From positions 11,365,384-11,429,383 of the forward strand of contig OX388317.1 of NCBI GenBank assembly GCA_947579605.1: a DNA stretch of 64,000 nt, in the 5' to 3' direction. This DNA comes from Athripsodes cinereus (lineage: Eukaryota > Arthropoda > Insecta > Trichoptera > Leptoceridae). This document shows, in pieces, positions 28,001 through 37,575 of this stretch (position 1 is the stretch's first letter; each line of letters opens with the position of its first letter). A model generated the notes under the pieces. It ran no database searches and was not told the DNA's origin. It was given only the letters and a program-made list of their open reading frames with translations. The translations under genes and the position numbers were made by a program.

Positions 28001-31000
28001 AGATCTTTTTGTGTTCAATGTTTTAATGTCTTATGTACAATATAAATTTACTTTGTTTTTTTTTTTATTTGGTATTTAAATGCATTTTAAATAACATAAA
28101 TATACATATTTTTACATAAATATATCTATTTTTAAACATTGACCTAATAGACTGTACAAATTCTCTCAGAATTTATGTTCCAAAATTATTATTATTGATT
28201 AATATAATGAAAATAGATTTAAAATAAAACACTGTATAACTTTCACTATGAACAATATTTAACTCAGAGGCCTTTCGGATAGACACCCATCATCAGTAAT
28301 ACAGATGCATGAAAGTAATACACTGTTTTATTTTAATTCTATTAAAATGAACTTTCACAAATTTATTCTGAGTACTATACCACAATTTTACTGGTCGTAA
28401 AATTTGATTGGTTGCATCACTGATTTTTCCTTTTAATTTTAAGTCTACATTAAAGGTCATTGTTTTTAAGTTGCTTAGATAATGCATATATTTTATCAAT
28501 TGTGAAATTTAGAGAATTAGATTACACACATTTTAATGTTGTGTGAAGTATGTGATAAAAGAGAGGAATGTGATTTATATCAGGCTTGTTTGACTATCTC
28601 AAGAAATGTGGAGTTAGAGGATTTATGGATAGAAAGTTATATGAAATTGGTTGTGGCAAGTTTGGATGGGAGTGGGTAATTTCATCTCTGCAGCTTCAAG
28701 TCCATAATTTGTGTATTTATTTTTTATTTATTTTATGTTTTATTTGTTTTGTGCATTATTTATTTTTGTTTTGTTTTGTATTTCTCCCCCACCAGCCGTA
28801 TGATGTGGCCAAAGTAATATATGAGAAAGGATGCATAGAGGCTGCCGAGGAATGGTTTGATAGGAATTTGTTAGTCGTAGCATCTGGGGCTGTTTGTACT
28901 GCATTTGCTCAGGTGAGTCGTCGTATGAGCTTCATCAAATATTGTCATACACTTTTAGCTTATTACAATGTCTATCACATTATCACTATCAATTTTCTTT
29001 TACATTATAGTAATCAAACGTCCTGTAAAAGACGTAAATTTATGTAACATATATAAGACACTTATTTTTAATTTGTCAGTGATTGTACGAGGGTAAGGTG
29101 AAAATTTCTCCGCCTGACAATGAAAGACTACGGCTTTCAGATTTTTTTTGTTTTTATTTTACTACATAATCTCCCTTGACTTCAATACACTTGATCCAGC
29201 GTTTCTCCAACATCAGTACTCCTTCCAGGAAGTGAAAGTCTGGAAGGTTGCGAAAATATTTATCTACAGCCCTTTCAACTTCTTCATTGGATACGAAGAG
29301 CTTCCCAGAAACAAATTTCTTGAAGTTTGGGAACCAAGAAGTCTGAGGGTGCCAAATCAGGAGAATAGGGGGGATGGACGAGCAAGTCATTCCCCAAATC
29401 TTGCAGTTTTCCCATCGCCAACACACTCTTGTGTACAGGTGCATTGTCTTGGTGAAAGATGATTTTTGTTTCTTCATACCAGGCCTCTTCGCGAATTTCG
29501 CCATCCAGATTGGTTAAAAAGTTTGGAGTAATATTTGTTTGTGATTGTTCTGCCTTTTGCAAGGTAATCAATCACCAGGATACCTTTCTCATCCCAAAAC
29601 ACGCTAGCCATGACCTTTCCAGCAAATGCAATCGACTTCGCTTTCTTTGGAGCTGTACCAGCTTCTACCCATTGCTTGGACTGCTGTTTTGTTTCTGAAG
29701 TGTAGTGGTGGACCCATGTCTTATCCATGGTGACAAATCACCGCACAAAATTGGTCGGATCCCTATTCTATCGGTCCAAAGATTGCTGCGAAAATCATTT
29801 GCGAATTTGTTTTTGATCGGCATTCAACAAATGCGGCACCCTTTTCACGCGGAGCTTTTTCATCCCTTATTTTTTGAGCGAAATGTTTCCAACCCTTTTT
29901 TTCGATATTCCTACAGCTTCGGCTATCTCATGCACCTCAGTTGCCTGTCGGCCAACACGGAATCATGCACTTTTTCAATGGTTTCCGATATGGCTGTGGT
30001 TTTTTGCCATCCTTCACATGGGTCATCTTCGAGGGGTGTGCGACCACCTTTAAATTCAGCTGCCCATTTTTTAACGGTTGACATTTAAGGAGCAGAGTCC
30101 TCGTAAACTTTTGTCAACTTGGATGAATTTCTGTAGGGGTTAATCCATCTAAAATGAAGAACTTTATGACCGCACGATACTCAAATTTATTAATTTTCAT
30201 AAAAAATAAGCAAGACGTCGACTGCAAAAATTCGTGTGAAGAAACTACTTAAGAGAACAAGTTGAAATTTGTCATATGAACTAATGACACATGCACCCAG
30301 GTGGGGAATACATTTTTTGCTGATTGGAGTAACATCTCTGTGTCAGGCCGAGAACTTTTGAACCGAGAACCCCACCCTCGTATGCAGTTACTCCACTGAT
30401 TATTCCACAAAATAAAAAGAATTTATTGTTTTAAATCAATTAGACAAGGACATACCATGAACTTGTGTATAAATCAATTGTGTTTGAAATGCAGTCTATT
30501 TTGGTTTTTAAAATCACTTATGCATGCCGAGAACTGATATCCACTAGCACGTGTTTAATTTTTCTGATTGTATTTTTTTTCCAATCATTTTTATCTGCAT
30601 GAAACTTCAGTTGCATAATATTATTACCATACTATTTGATTTCTACATAGTTGGTATGTTAATGATAATCTATAGAGGTGGAAAAGCTAGAAATAAACTT
30701 TTAAATTATATGTAGTGAACAGTGTTTATGTTTTTTATAATTTAAAATTACTATTAATACCTTTGTTAACAACATGTCGAACAAAAATAAATGAAATAAA
30801 TAAATACACAGTTAAAATCTTTGAGAACCTATTAAACTTTTAGAAGAAAAAGGATGATTATTCCTAACTATATTTAACATATACAAAAATTGTATTTCCT
30901 ATATGGTCAACATATGTCAAACACTTTATTTTGGAAGTAATATTATCTTTGTTTGGGTAAAAGTTTAATAATATCATTTAAATATGTGTTACAGATATTA

Positions 31001-31063
31001 GGTATATGCTTTGCTCAAAACCTCCGCGCGGATATATTTGCTCAGAAAGCAAAGTGGCACTGA
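19015..31063 (+). CDS. TspanC8-type tetraspanin (TSPAN5-like), complete, with alternative exons
   Basis: Constitutive coding exons are 19015-19137, 25383-25503, 26763-27184 and 30995-31063 (stop TGA). Alternative exon A is 27805-27915 and C is 28796-28912; both enter and leave in phase 0, giving 281 or 283 residues. In order: N-terminus with EVSCCLKY; TM1; WAWREK; TM2 around FIIGFTGCVGALRENTF; TM3; FVFKDWIK; a large extracellular loop with QCCGIEG, FNCSS, CGVPFSCC and QCGYD; an eighth cysteine in the alternative exon; TM4; and a short tail with GICFAQNL. Eight loop cysteines define the TspanC8 group, whose members escort the protease ADAM10 and so affect Notch cleavage (family knowledge). The start at 19015 is preceded in frame by TAA. 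Fly Tsp26A may be the orthologue but I cannot confirm it. The intron after exon 1 is 6.2 kb. Confidence 0.95.
20738..20915 (+). mobile_element. tRNA-derived SINE, family A, copy 1
   Basis: It holds a box A-like GGTAGCCTGGAGG and a box B GGTTCGATACT spaced as in a tRNA promoter. A shared tail follows (GCCGGCAAACTCCCCTTTCATG...TTACTGTGAAAGGTGTATAAGG). Other copies are at 36945-37125 (-) and 39408-39575 (+). The tRNA-like head with a non-tRNA body rules out a functional tRNA gene. Confidence 0.7.
21158..21732. mobile_element. Possible TIR element with ends ACAGGRTGRYY
   Basis: The left end TACAGGATGGTTCAG and the right end TTCATTGGTCACCCTGTTTA are short imperfect inverted ends next to TA, about 570 bp apart. 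The ends are mariner/Tc1-like in size and no protein is present. The inverted match is only about 10 bases, so this is weak. Confidence 0.25.
22340..22640. promoter_or_regulatory. CG-rich intronic island with E-box and two 14-bp palindromes
   Basis: Within the AT-rich intron, this block holds GGTCACGTGACA (E-box palindrome, about 22423-22434) and two perfect copies of ACGCACCGGTGCGT (22573-22586 and 22617-22630), 44 bases apart start to start and each followed by GTACTCC. It also holds CG-rich GCGCACGAACGCACGCAG near 22358. It could be an enhancer or an alternative promoter for the tetraspanin. No function can be read directly. Confidence 0.4.
22725..22862 (-). mobile_element. Dispersed retroposon copy
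   Basis: The minus strand reads as the 42111 family: ACC.C.GTGTAGCCACCAGACCAG, TAATAATGCAAGCTGTCCTC and GTGGCATACCTCATCGCTTTAAG. Confidence 0.6.
23112..23182 (+). mobile_element. LINE 3' end, AAGCTCGCCAATTGCTCATG subtype
   Basis: It shares CTCGCCAATTGCTCATGATTTTTT and ATCAATAAAGTG with the copy at 45294, followed by a TTATTATTTTTATTATTAT tail. Confidence 0.6.
23535..23880 (+). mobile_element. RTE-like LINE C-terminal fragment
   Basis: An open + frame (23538-23870) encodes RWFGDVERMQDERITKRMYL, then GVRKRGRPRTTWLDHV and ASMRNWMNVEEAK. This pattern is seen at the C-terminus of RTE-type reverse transcriptase proteins. Homologous pieces sit at 25612-25880 (+), 33890-34240 (-), 41085-41690 (-, interrupted), 48125-48400 (-), 51400-52090 (-, interrupted) and 63925-64000 (+). 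All lack the catalytic reverse transcriptase core, so all are 5'-truncated. Confidence 0.75.
24154..24732 (-). mobile_element. 5'-truncated RTE-like LINE with intact C-terminal ORF and 11-bp TSD
   Basis: On the minus strand an uninterrupted frame from 24733 to 24167 encodes 188 residues: an end-of-RT segment (SILLYGCETWTISKSESGRL, FEMWCYRRMLKIHW), then NWIGHNIW and GTNGRGRPRDAYMDQLKRD. The insertion is bounded by TCTATGGTGTA at 24143-24153 and 24733-24743, a target-site duplication. The open frame and clean duplication suggest a fairly young insertion. The catalytic YADD region is missing, so it is not autonomous. A relative lies at 60436-61181. Confidence 0.85.
25178..25324. repeat. Hairpin repeat (MITE-like) just upstream of tetraspanin exon 2
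   Basis: AAATTATGTAATAAAATAAA from 25205 is matched by its inverse ending at about 25312 (arms about 31-34 bp, nearly perfect). Outer bases CCAATAT / ATATTGG extend the symmetry. The right edge is about 60 bases from the exon acceptor. Confidence 0.55.
25612..25880 (+). mobile_element. Decayed RTE-like LINE C-terminal fragment
   Basis: Compared with 23600-23880 it keeps AAAGGATGACAGAGAAGATG, GGGCGTGTGTTGAGT.AGAGAAATCGGC, GAATGTAGATGAAGC and GCATTCCATTCTCTCTGCCT, but has frame breaks. Confidence 0.65.
27523..27658 (+). mobile_element. LINE 3' end, GGTTAGTTGGAAGATATCGC family
   Basis: It begins GGTTAGTTGGAAGATATCGC, continues GCGATAAACTCGCCCATTG, and ends ACAATAAAG with (TTA)n. It lies between tetraspanin exon 26763-27184 and alternative exon A. 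Confidence 0.65.
27805..27915 (+). CDS. Tetraspanin alternative exon A
   Basis: It has 37 codons, phase 0 at both ends, acceptor ACCTTAG and donor AAG|GTCTGA (weak after GT). It encodes DRNIYERGCLRAGSEW (end of the large loop, with the eighth cysteine), then a hydrophobic TM4 half ending ALMVLK. It joins in frame to 30995 (ILGICFAQNL). It is homologous to exon C: both have YE.GC at the same place, W seven residues after the cysteine, and a V-A-S/T-G turn. Both exons in one mRNA would stay in frame but duplicate TM4, so use of one or the other is inferred. Confidence 0.85.
28215..28500. repeat. Dispersed repeat with internal inverted arms between exons A and C
   Basis: AAAATAAAACACTGTATAAC (from about 28220) pairs with the inverse near 28309-28335. 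The same arms recur at 37190-37275. The following GGTTGCATCACTGATTTTTC segment is related to 34870-34970. A young transposon-derived hairpin would sit in the intron between the two alternative exons. Confidence 0.5.
28604..28700 (+). pseudogene. Possible decayed third copy of the alternative tetraspanin exon (B)
   Basis: In the + frame of 28586 the sequence reads FMDRKLYEIGCGKFGWEW, aligned with DRNIYERGCLRAGSEW of exon A: DR, Y-E, GC and EW all coincide at the same spacing. An in-frame AG lies just before it (CTCAAG ending 28603). Downstream there is no good donor at the homologous distance and the TM4 part is unlike A or C, although the frame stays open into exon C. It is most likely a dead exon duplicate; a used cryptic exon is possible. 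Confidence 0.45.
28796..28912 (+). CDS. Tetraspanin alternative exon C
   Basis: It has 39 codons, phase 0 at both ends, a strong acceptor (pyrimidine tract then CCACCAG) and consensus donor CAG|GTGAGT. It encodes VIYEKGCIEAAEEWFDRN, then LLVVASGAVCTAFAQ of TM4, and joins in frame to 30995. It differs from exon A at most loop residues, so the two isoforms would differ in the membrane-proximal part of the partner-binding loop and in TM4. Its splice sites are stronger than those of A, so it may be the default form. Confidence 0.88.
29088..30380 (-). mobile_element. Mariner transposon with decayed transposase
   Basis: It is 1293 bp between TA dinucleotides (29086-29087 and 30381-30382), with inverted ends starting CGAGGGTRRGGT and closing at CCTGACA. 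Minus-strand frames show pieces of a mariner transposase: an N-terminal helix-turn-helix part (TVKKWAAEFKGGRTP), WVHHYTSETKQQSKQW, HQDNAPVH, PPYSPDLAPSDF and a C-terminal RAVDKYFRN...KRWIKCIEVKGDYV. The aspartates expected of the DD34D triad are visible in DKTWVHHY, HQDNAP and SPDLAPSD. Frame changes and stops break the protein into at least four segments, so it is inactive. It lies in the last tetraspanin intron. Confidence 0.92.
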
Positions 31064-33370
31064 CAATTACCAGCTCCTGCGGCCGTCTGAGATCCTCTCC
31101 TCCTCCCGGGAGGATGTGCCGACACCAGGAGAAGACATCACAACGTAGCGAACAGAAACAAGCATCAAGTGTATACAGTGAACATGGACAGTGTGTATTG
31201 CGATCAGAACGGACTCAATAATGTGCCGTCAATGATAGAAGGAAACTAATCGCCTCATTAATATACTAACAATCATATTTATCAACAATTGTGGACTTTT
31301 ATACAGAATTGGAAGAATCTGGAATTATTAATTTGATAAATTAAGTCAACTATGTTAGATTGTCCCTATATTGTGTAAAGTGGTTGCATGGCAGTACTGT
31401 ACTTGTAATTACGTAATTAAAATGTATAATTTATTCCCCTGGATTGTTTTTAAGGCTGTCAAACATTGGAAGTGAAATTTAATTTTGTCAGAATTCAAAA
31501 AGTTTATCGTAGATTGATGGACCTTTTTTGCAGTTAAAAAATAGATGCCGTATTTTATGGACTATTGGACACACTTTTTTTTTCAAATAATTACCTCCCC
31601 AATAGACGTGACATTCTCATTTTACTCAGTTTTGAAATCCACAACAGTGCTAGACTCTATTTTAAGACATGTGACGAAAATTGTAGAAATAATTATTAGT
31701 TTCTCATAATTCTAGCTTCCTAGAGATGTTCACAATTGTTGATGAATTCTTAAATAACATAATGAAAAATTGGTGATTAACATTTAAAATCTCTGATGTA
31801 GTGAAACTGTATGTTTGAGAAAATTGATTTTAAAAAATGTATTACTTTTTATTTTTTTTATTGCTGTAAAATAAGCAGAAATTTGTGTAAAATTGCTTTA
31901 AATTTTTTCTCATACAAAAAAGCAACATTCACGGGTCAATTTGTTATAATTTTTTTTAGGTTGCACCAAACCAAACTAATGCCATAAAAGATTTTTTTTT
32001 ATGTCATATTCTTTTTTTGATAAAATACCCAAAACGAAGAGCTGAACAAATCTCTCTTTTCTTTTCTATATTTACAATGGGAGGAAAAAGTATAATAAAA
32101 TATTTTTTCATTTGTTTGTTTGCAGCTGTTTTGGACGCATTTATATGAGATTTGAAATACACTGATGAGGAATAACGAAATACATATACACTAAAAAGAA
32201 TAATGTTATATTGTAAGATTGTGATGTTATTAATCCTATCGGCATTAGGAGACATGGTCGTAGGAGCAGCGGACTAGTTATTATAATACCAAGTCCTCGT
32301 GTACATTCTAAATCATGATATATAAAATATAATATAACTATTTATATAATGTATTAACACATTTCACAAGACATATTATATAAATAATGATAATAATAAT
32401 ATTGTATAACGTCATTGCATATAAAATATGGGTCATGTTATATGCTACAACTACTTATCTATTTGCTTGAACAATATGTAATAAACATACAAGCTGTCCT
32501 CTCTGTGCCAATAAAAGTATAAATTCAGGATGGGTGGCATAGCTGAATTAAAAGTGCTAAATGCCCTTTTGGAAATGTTTTACTTCTCCTATCTTTGAAG
32601 ATAGTGGGAAACCTATTTTTTGGGATTTCGCATTATTACTTAGATATTACAACATTAAAAATGTTATTTAAATTATTTTCTTGTATTAAATAATAAAATT
32701 AGATATTAAATATGATATATTAAATATAAATAAATGGTTTAAGCGATATTTTTGTTGTTGTAATGAATTTTTTTTTCTAGCCTGTCAAAATTTTGAGAAT
32801 ATTATATTTTTATTTTAAATGGCAGCAGGAAGACAACCTGTACTTTGTTGAGTTCTTATGGAAATCCGTGATCCATGTTTTGTGTGCAACAATAATAATC
32901 TAAGCAATAATCGTACATATATTTAATGATATTTTTCAATGTGCATATTACATACTATAAGGATTATATTAAATAATATTTTGTCAGTCAATATGAATAT
33001 AAATATTATTATCAATGTTGAATTTATGTAATAAATAATAATAACTCACTGCCAAGCAAAAATGCAACCTATGTATATTTCTTGTATTGTAACAGAGAAT
33101 CTCATTCGTAAGAATCTACATTATCAGATAAAGTGTATAACATATTTTGATAAAATTACGGCCTTACTTATAAAAAATGTTTTCTTTTTTAGTTATGATT
33201 GATTATTCATTTATCATGGGCTGATATAGTAAGAAATATTTATGTCAGATGTGTATTTTCACATTTTCTTTATGTAAATTTTGTTAAAATTACTCACTCT
33301 GTAATGTCTTACCTAAAAAGAATGGTGATTGTTGTAAACAGGTGCACTTCTATTATATGGACCATCAGTA
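31064..33370 (+). other. Tetraspanin 3' UTR and downstream sequence
   Basis: No coding exon is seen. Candidate poly(A) signals are ATTAAA at 31416-31421 and AATAAA at 32094-32099. A partial dispersed retroposon copy lies near 32465-32570 (ATGTAATAAACATACAAGCTG). A stretch near 32040-32160 resembles 36400-36530, suggesting another diverged repeat. Confidence 0.4.
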
Positions 33371-34753
33371 GGGTAAGGTTGCTTTAGTCGTACCACGGCC
33401 TAAGTCGTACCCCGGCAATATCTTATCTGATAGTTATAAATTTCACCATCTAGTGTCGTCAATCTGAACTTTTTAGTTGAGTGAGCGAACGTAAAAAAGT
33501 GGGCGGACGGCCGGCTTCCTGAAGCAAAAATATTGAAAAAGTAAGTTTTTGAACAGTTTTCATTAAATATTTTGACTCATTTGTAAGCTTTTTATGGCAG
33601 GAATGTGATACTTACCTATTTTCTTTGTTTACGTCTATTTGTAAGACTTATCTGGCAATAGTTTACGCATATTCAAACGGTACTACATTTTGAGGTTACG
33701 TCAGTGGTTTTAGTTTTAAACATAGAAGACCCCGGCGCTTAAGTCGTACCTGTGCAAAAATCCTTACTCGTACCGGTACGACTTAGGTATTAAGAAAATT
33801 GTTTAATAATTTACTTAACATTTTATCAGTAGGTAATACCTAAATATGGCGAAGAGAAAGTACTTGGATGCAGGAGGACATGGACGAAGCTTTAAACATA
33901 CATACCGTCACGCGACTTCTCTCGCGGGGTAGGCAGAAAGGATCGAGCGTCACTTCCTTCTATCATAGCATACTTCTTTCGCTTCTGTCGCTGTCATACA
34001 ATTCCTCATGCATGCTCTCTTGTTCAATGTGCTCAACACGTGACCGTCCTGTAGGAATTGATTTAAATGATCTTGCCATTTGATCCTCGGACGTCCACGT
34101 CTCCGAGCACCATTCCTCTCAGCCAAATATATCTTCTTGGTCATTCTGTCCTCATTCATTCTTTCCACGTGCCCAAACCATCTTAACTTATTTACATTCA
34201 TCCTTGTGATTACACCAACTTTCATTCCACATTCCTTTAATCCTTTCTTATATCACTGAAACATCGAACACAGAAACATCGGAATGGAGAAATTGGATTT
34301 AATGAATCCCGTAGAAGATTTTTTTTAAGATATGATAATTCTATTTTCTATGTGTTATTCACTTAATAATTAGGTTTGACAAAAAAAAATGTTTTAAGTT
34401 GATCTCAGACTGCATTGTTTATATTTTTTTTAGATATTCATATGATATTTGGTTATTGAGTATTTTTCTATAGGTATAATTTATTAAAGTGTTCAAAAGG
34501 TATATTTTCTAAGTACGACTAAGGCTATAGGTGGTACGACTTTGGCGACTAGGCGCCTTAATCGTACCGAAGGTATATTTTTGAAAAACGTTAAAATACC
34601 TATTTTGTTAAAATATTTTCAAATTTCTATGATTGTTGATTAAAAGGCAACTAAATGAAGATTTAATATATGCAGATGAATTTGTTTTATTTTCATTGCA
34701 CTAAATATTATAGCATTGTTTCCTTAGGGGGTACGACTTGAGCAACCTTACCC
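33371..34753. mobile_element. Pogo/Tc1-type TIR element carrying repeated GTACGACTT motifs
   Basis: TA target duplications (33369-33370, 34754-34755) flank inverted ends of about 24 bp that begin GGGTAAGGTTGCT and include AGTCGTACC, with two mismatches. The motif AAGTCGTACC or its complement recurs inside, close to both ends (about 33401, 33741, 33769-33786, 34511, 34533, 34561), including the palindrome CGTACCGGTACG at 33769-33780. At 33846 ATGGCGAAGAGAAAGTAC, with one frameshift, gives MAKRKYL..W.QEDMDEAL, like the start of pogo/Tigger transposases. An RTE-like LINE piece (33890-34240) is nested inside. The superfamily assignment is inference. Confidence 0.7.
33890..34240 (-). mobile_element. 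RTE-like LINE C-terminal fragment nested in the pogo-like element
   Basis: The minus-strand frame 34225-33950 encodes NKLRWFGHVERMNEDRMTKK, then GARRRGRPRIKWQDHLNQFL and CMRNCMTATEAKEV, matching the 23535 fragment residue by residue in many positions. Confidence 0.8.
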
Positions 34754-34799
34754 TATATTCTGAATCAACAGTAATAAACTTTTATAAACACATCTACAA

Positions 34800-34975
34800 T
34801 GAGGGACTCGTAGAAGATAAAAACATATCTTTTTGAACCAATATTCATTTAAAACTGACTGATATGAAATTATATTGGTCGCAAAGGTTGATTGGTCACA
34901 TTACTAATTTTCCTTTTAAATTTCCAGTCTATTTCAAAGATCATTGGTTATTATTTTGTATTTATAAGCGTCACT
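34800..34975 (+). repeat. Diverged dispersed repeat
   Basis: GGTCGCAAAGGTTGATTGGT, then CACATTACTAATTTTCCTTT and GTCTATTTCAAAGATCATTG, resemble 28385-28465 in the same order. Confidence 0.4.
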
Positions 34976-36944
34976 TTGTCCGATATAACTCATTGAATAA
35001 CAACTATTCCAAATTTATAAGTAAGGCTGTAATTATTTTCTTATTCAGTATTGTATAGAATAATTTGTTCTTAAATCGAATGGCACAAAATGTATGAGCA
35101 AACAGCTAAAAGGATTGAAAAAGAAAAGTTGGCGAGTGTATAGATGAATGGTTTATTTATTTTGCCTTTCATAATTATAGTGGTATCGATTCAAAGCTAG
35201 AATCATAAGTTTATCCATTAATACTATACAATAATAAAAAATGTTTATTATATTATATATTTTAATTCTTTGATAACGCCAAAAGTATTTACTTATATAT
35301 AAGTACTATTAGTTTTACCAATTTTATGCCAATCGAAGTCAGCTGTATTTTTATGTGTTATCTGCGAGTTATAATTATATATAATATCAAATTTATATTC
35401 ATTCACTCACACATATCATATTTGTTTAGAAAGTCAAGGATGGTTTATAGCAATTAATTTACATAAAAAAACCTTTAAATATAGTGAAAGTATAATATGT
35501 CAAACATTTTGTATTCAATATTTATATTAAAATGTTTCTGTTTTTCTTTTGTCTTCCCTATTTTTATATATTTTTTGTCTCTATATATGACATTATCTAG
35601 TTCATTAAGAATGCATTTTCCATGAAGATTTTATGTTTTAGTATGATTTTTACATATATTCCTTCAATAGTTTGATATTTCCTCTGTTAACATTATAAGT
35701 AATTAAAAATAAAACAAATGTATTTGCACTGAGGTGGCTTCTTCCGCCAAATGTTTAACTAACTGATTAGGTGTTTAGTCAATTGAATAATTCAACTTTC
35801 AGGTTGGTGGCAATATCTATATGATAATATTTCATTTGTAAGTAGGAGTGATGTGTATTTGTAATAATAATCTCTTGATTTGTGTATGTATATTTATTAA
35901 CATAATGAGACTGAAAAGTAATATCTCTGAGTTGCAATGTCTTCCATAATATTCGCTGTAGTCAGTGTGAGAACATGTGAGGAAAACAAAGTATAGACAA
36001 GTCATATAATTGTAACATTTTCAATCATCAAGAGAGAACTGTTTTTCTGTCATCACAATATTATTGTCTTTGCACACTTGATATGGAGTCGTGTGACACT
36101 GCCCAAATTTAGACAGGCTCAAAAATAACAATTCAATAAAAGAACATTGTTTAAACTATTTTGAAATATATTATACTTTATTATTTGACACATAAATTTT
36201 TTTAATAATGTTTTTGTTGTAATTAGCAGTCAATTCCAAGTATTAAATGTTGTCACATGACCCATATTTGTTGTCTTGTAGTAGTTTAGCCTCGTTTGAA
36301 ATTTCATCACAAGTTATCTCAGGAATCATAGATCTTCTACATATTTATTTATTCACACGGTCCACAACAAAACTGTGAATGAACTAACAAAATTTTTTTT
36401 TCCTCATTGTAAACATGGACAAAAGATAGATTTTCTTTTTTTTCTTTTCTATGTTTATGTTGAGAACAAAGAAAGTAAATTATGTTTGTTCATTTGTTCA
36501 CAGTTTTGATGTGAATACCTATTCCTATTGAAAATCTCATTATAAACCTGCAAATGTCACAAGTTGGGTTACTCTTATTTATTCTGACGGAAATCATTGT
36601 AGTTCATTAAAATTGAATAATTTATTAGACAAATTCATTCAACAGAAAAATTATTCATAAATAAATGTGTGGTATGTTATAATCATTTATAGGAATTTTG
36701 TGAATAGGTTCATCTGCAAATGTTATTTTTATTTAGAATGAAACGCACATGAGGTTGTAGTACATGTTCACTAGGCATATGTTTTTTTGACATTGCTACT
36801 CATAATGAAGGATTTTATTGTTACACATCCAAAACAGATCATGCGAGTTTCCAAAATTTTGAAATTAGCTGCTAATTATCGTGTTACAATCATTTCTAAG
36901 ATATTAAATTACGTTAAATTCATAATTTTAAACAATTTTTTTTG
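34976..36944. other. AT-rich intergenic stretch, nothing recognised
   Basis: No exon-like or repeat-like structure was seen beyond a weak similarity of 36400-36530 to 32040-32160. Confidence 0.45.
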
Positions 36945-37125
36945 TAAAGATATATCTGGGTTTTCGTGTTATAAACCCAAATACAACCTCATACACCTTT
37001 CACAGTAAGCTACTAAAAGCTTTTGTCGTGAAAGGGGAGTTTGCCGGCACCTGGTATCGAACCACGGACCCCTTGTTCACGAGGCCGAGACTCTACCTCC
37101 AGGCTACCGACGAACTAATTCACTA
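36945..37125 (-). mobile_element. tRNA-derived SINE, family A, copy 2
   Basis: The minus strand carries GGTAGCCTGGAGGTAGAGTC, the box B-like GGTTCGATACCAGG and GCCGGCAAACTCCCCTTTCA, then the shared tail ending in an AACCCAGATATATC-type end. Confidence 0.72.
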
Positions 37126-37189
37126 CTATTTATTTTTTAAATATTACATTTTGTTACTTAATACAAATAAATAATTTAAAATATTAAAA

Positions 37190-37300
37190 TAAAACACTGT
37201 ATGTATTACTTTCACTATGAAATATGTTATATATTATAGTGAAAGTAACACAGTGTTTTATTTTAATTCTATTAAAATGAACATTCGCAAAGTTATTCTA
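37190..37300. repeat. Inverted-arm repeat, second copy
   Basis: AAAATAAAACACTGTATG... and ...AGTGAAAGTAACACAGTGTT face each other across a short AT-rich centre. The arms match those at 28215. Confidence 0.5.
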
Positions 37301-37575
37301 AGCACAAGTTATTTAATATAATGTTTTAATAAATGATTTATTCCAGCATACGGAAATTGGAGAATTTTGCATGACACGTTTTGATGTGTACCAATGATTT
37401 TTCAACATATTTTATTCATTACCGGTGATCAAATGAAAATAATAAGGTTTATCATTGTTAGATAATAATAATTATATGAACTAGATGTTGTTTATATTAT
37501 ATTTTCATCCATTTTATAGTCATATATAATTAATTATCGATTAATAAATACATATATTTAAATACTACATACCTA

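Noticed and set aside
28586..29047. A 153-codon open + frame covering exons B and C
   Set aside because: It begins on a non-ATG codon and runs through the intron polypyrimidine tract; the hydrophobic middle is a result of T-rich intron sequence. Exon C alone has proper splice sites.
29705..30088. 127-codon + frame
   Set aside because: It is antisense to the mariner transposase relic.
31006..31221. 71-codon + frame
   Set aside because: It is a shifted frame over the last tetraspanin exon and 3' UTR.
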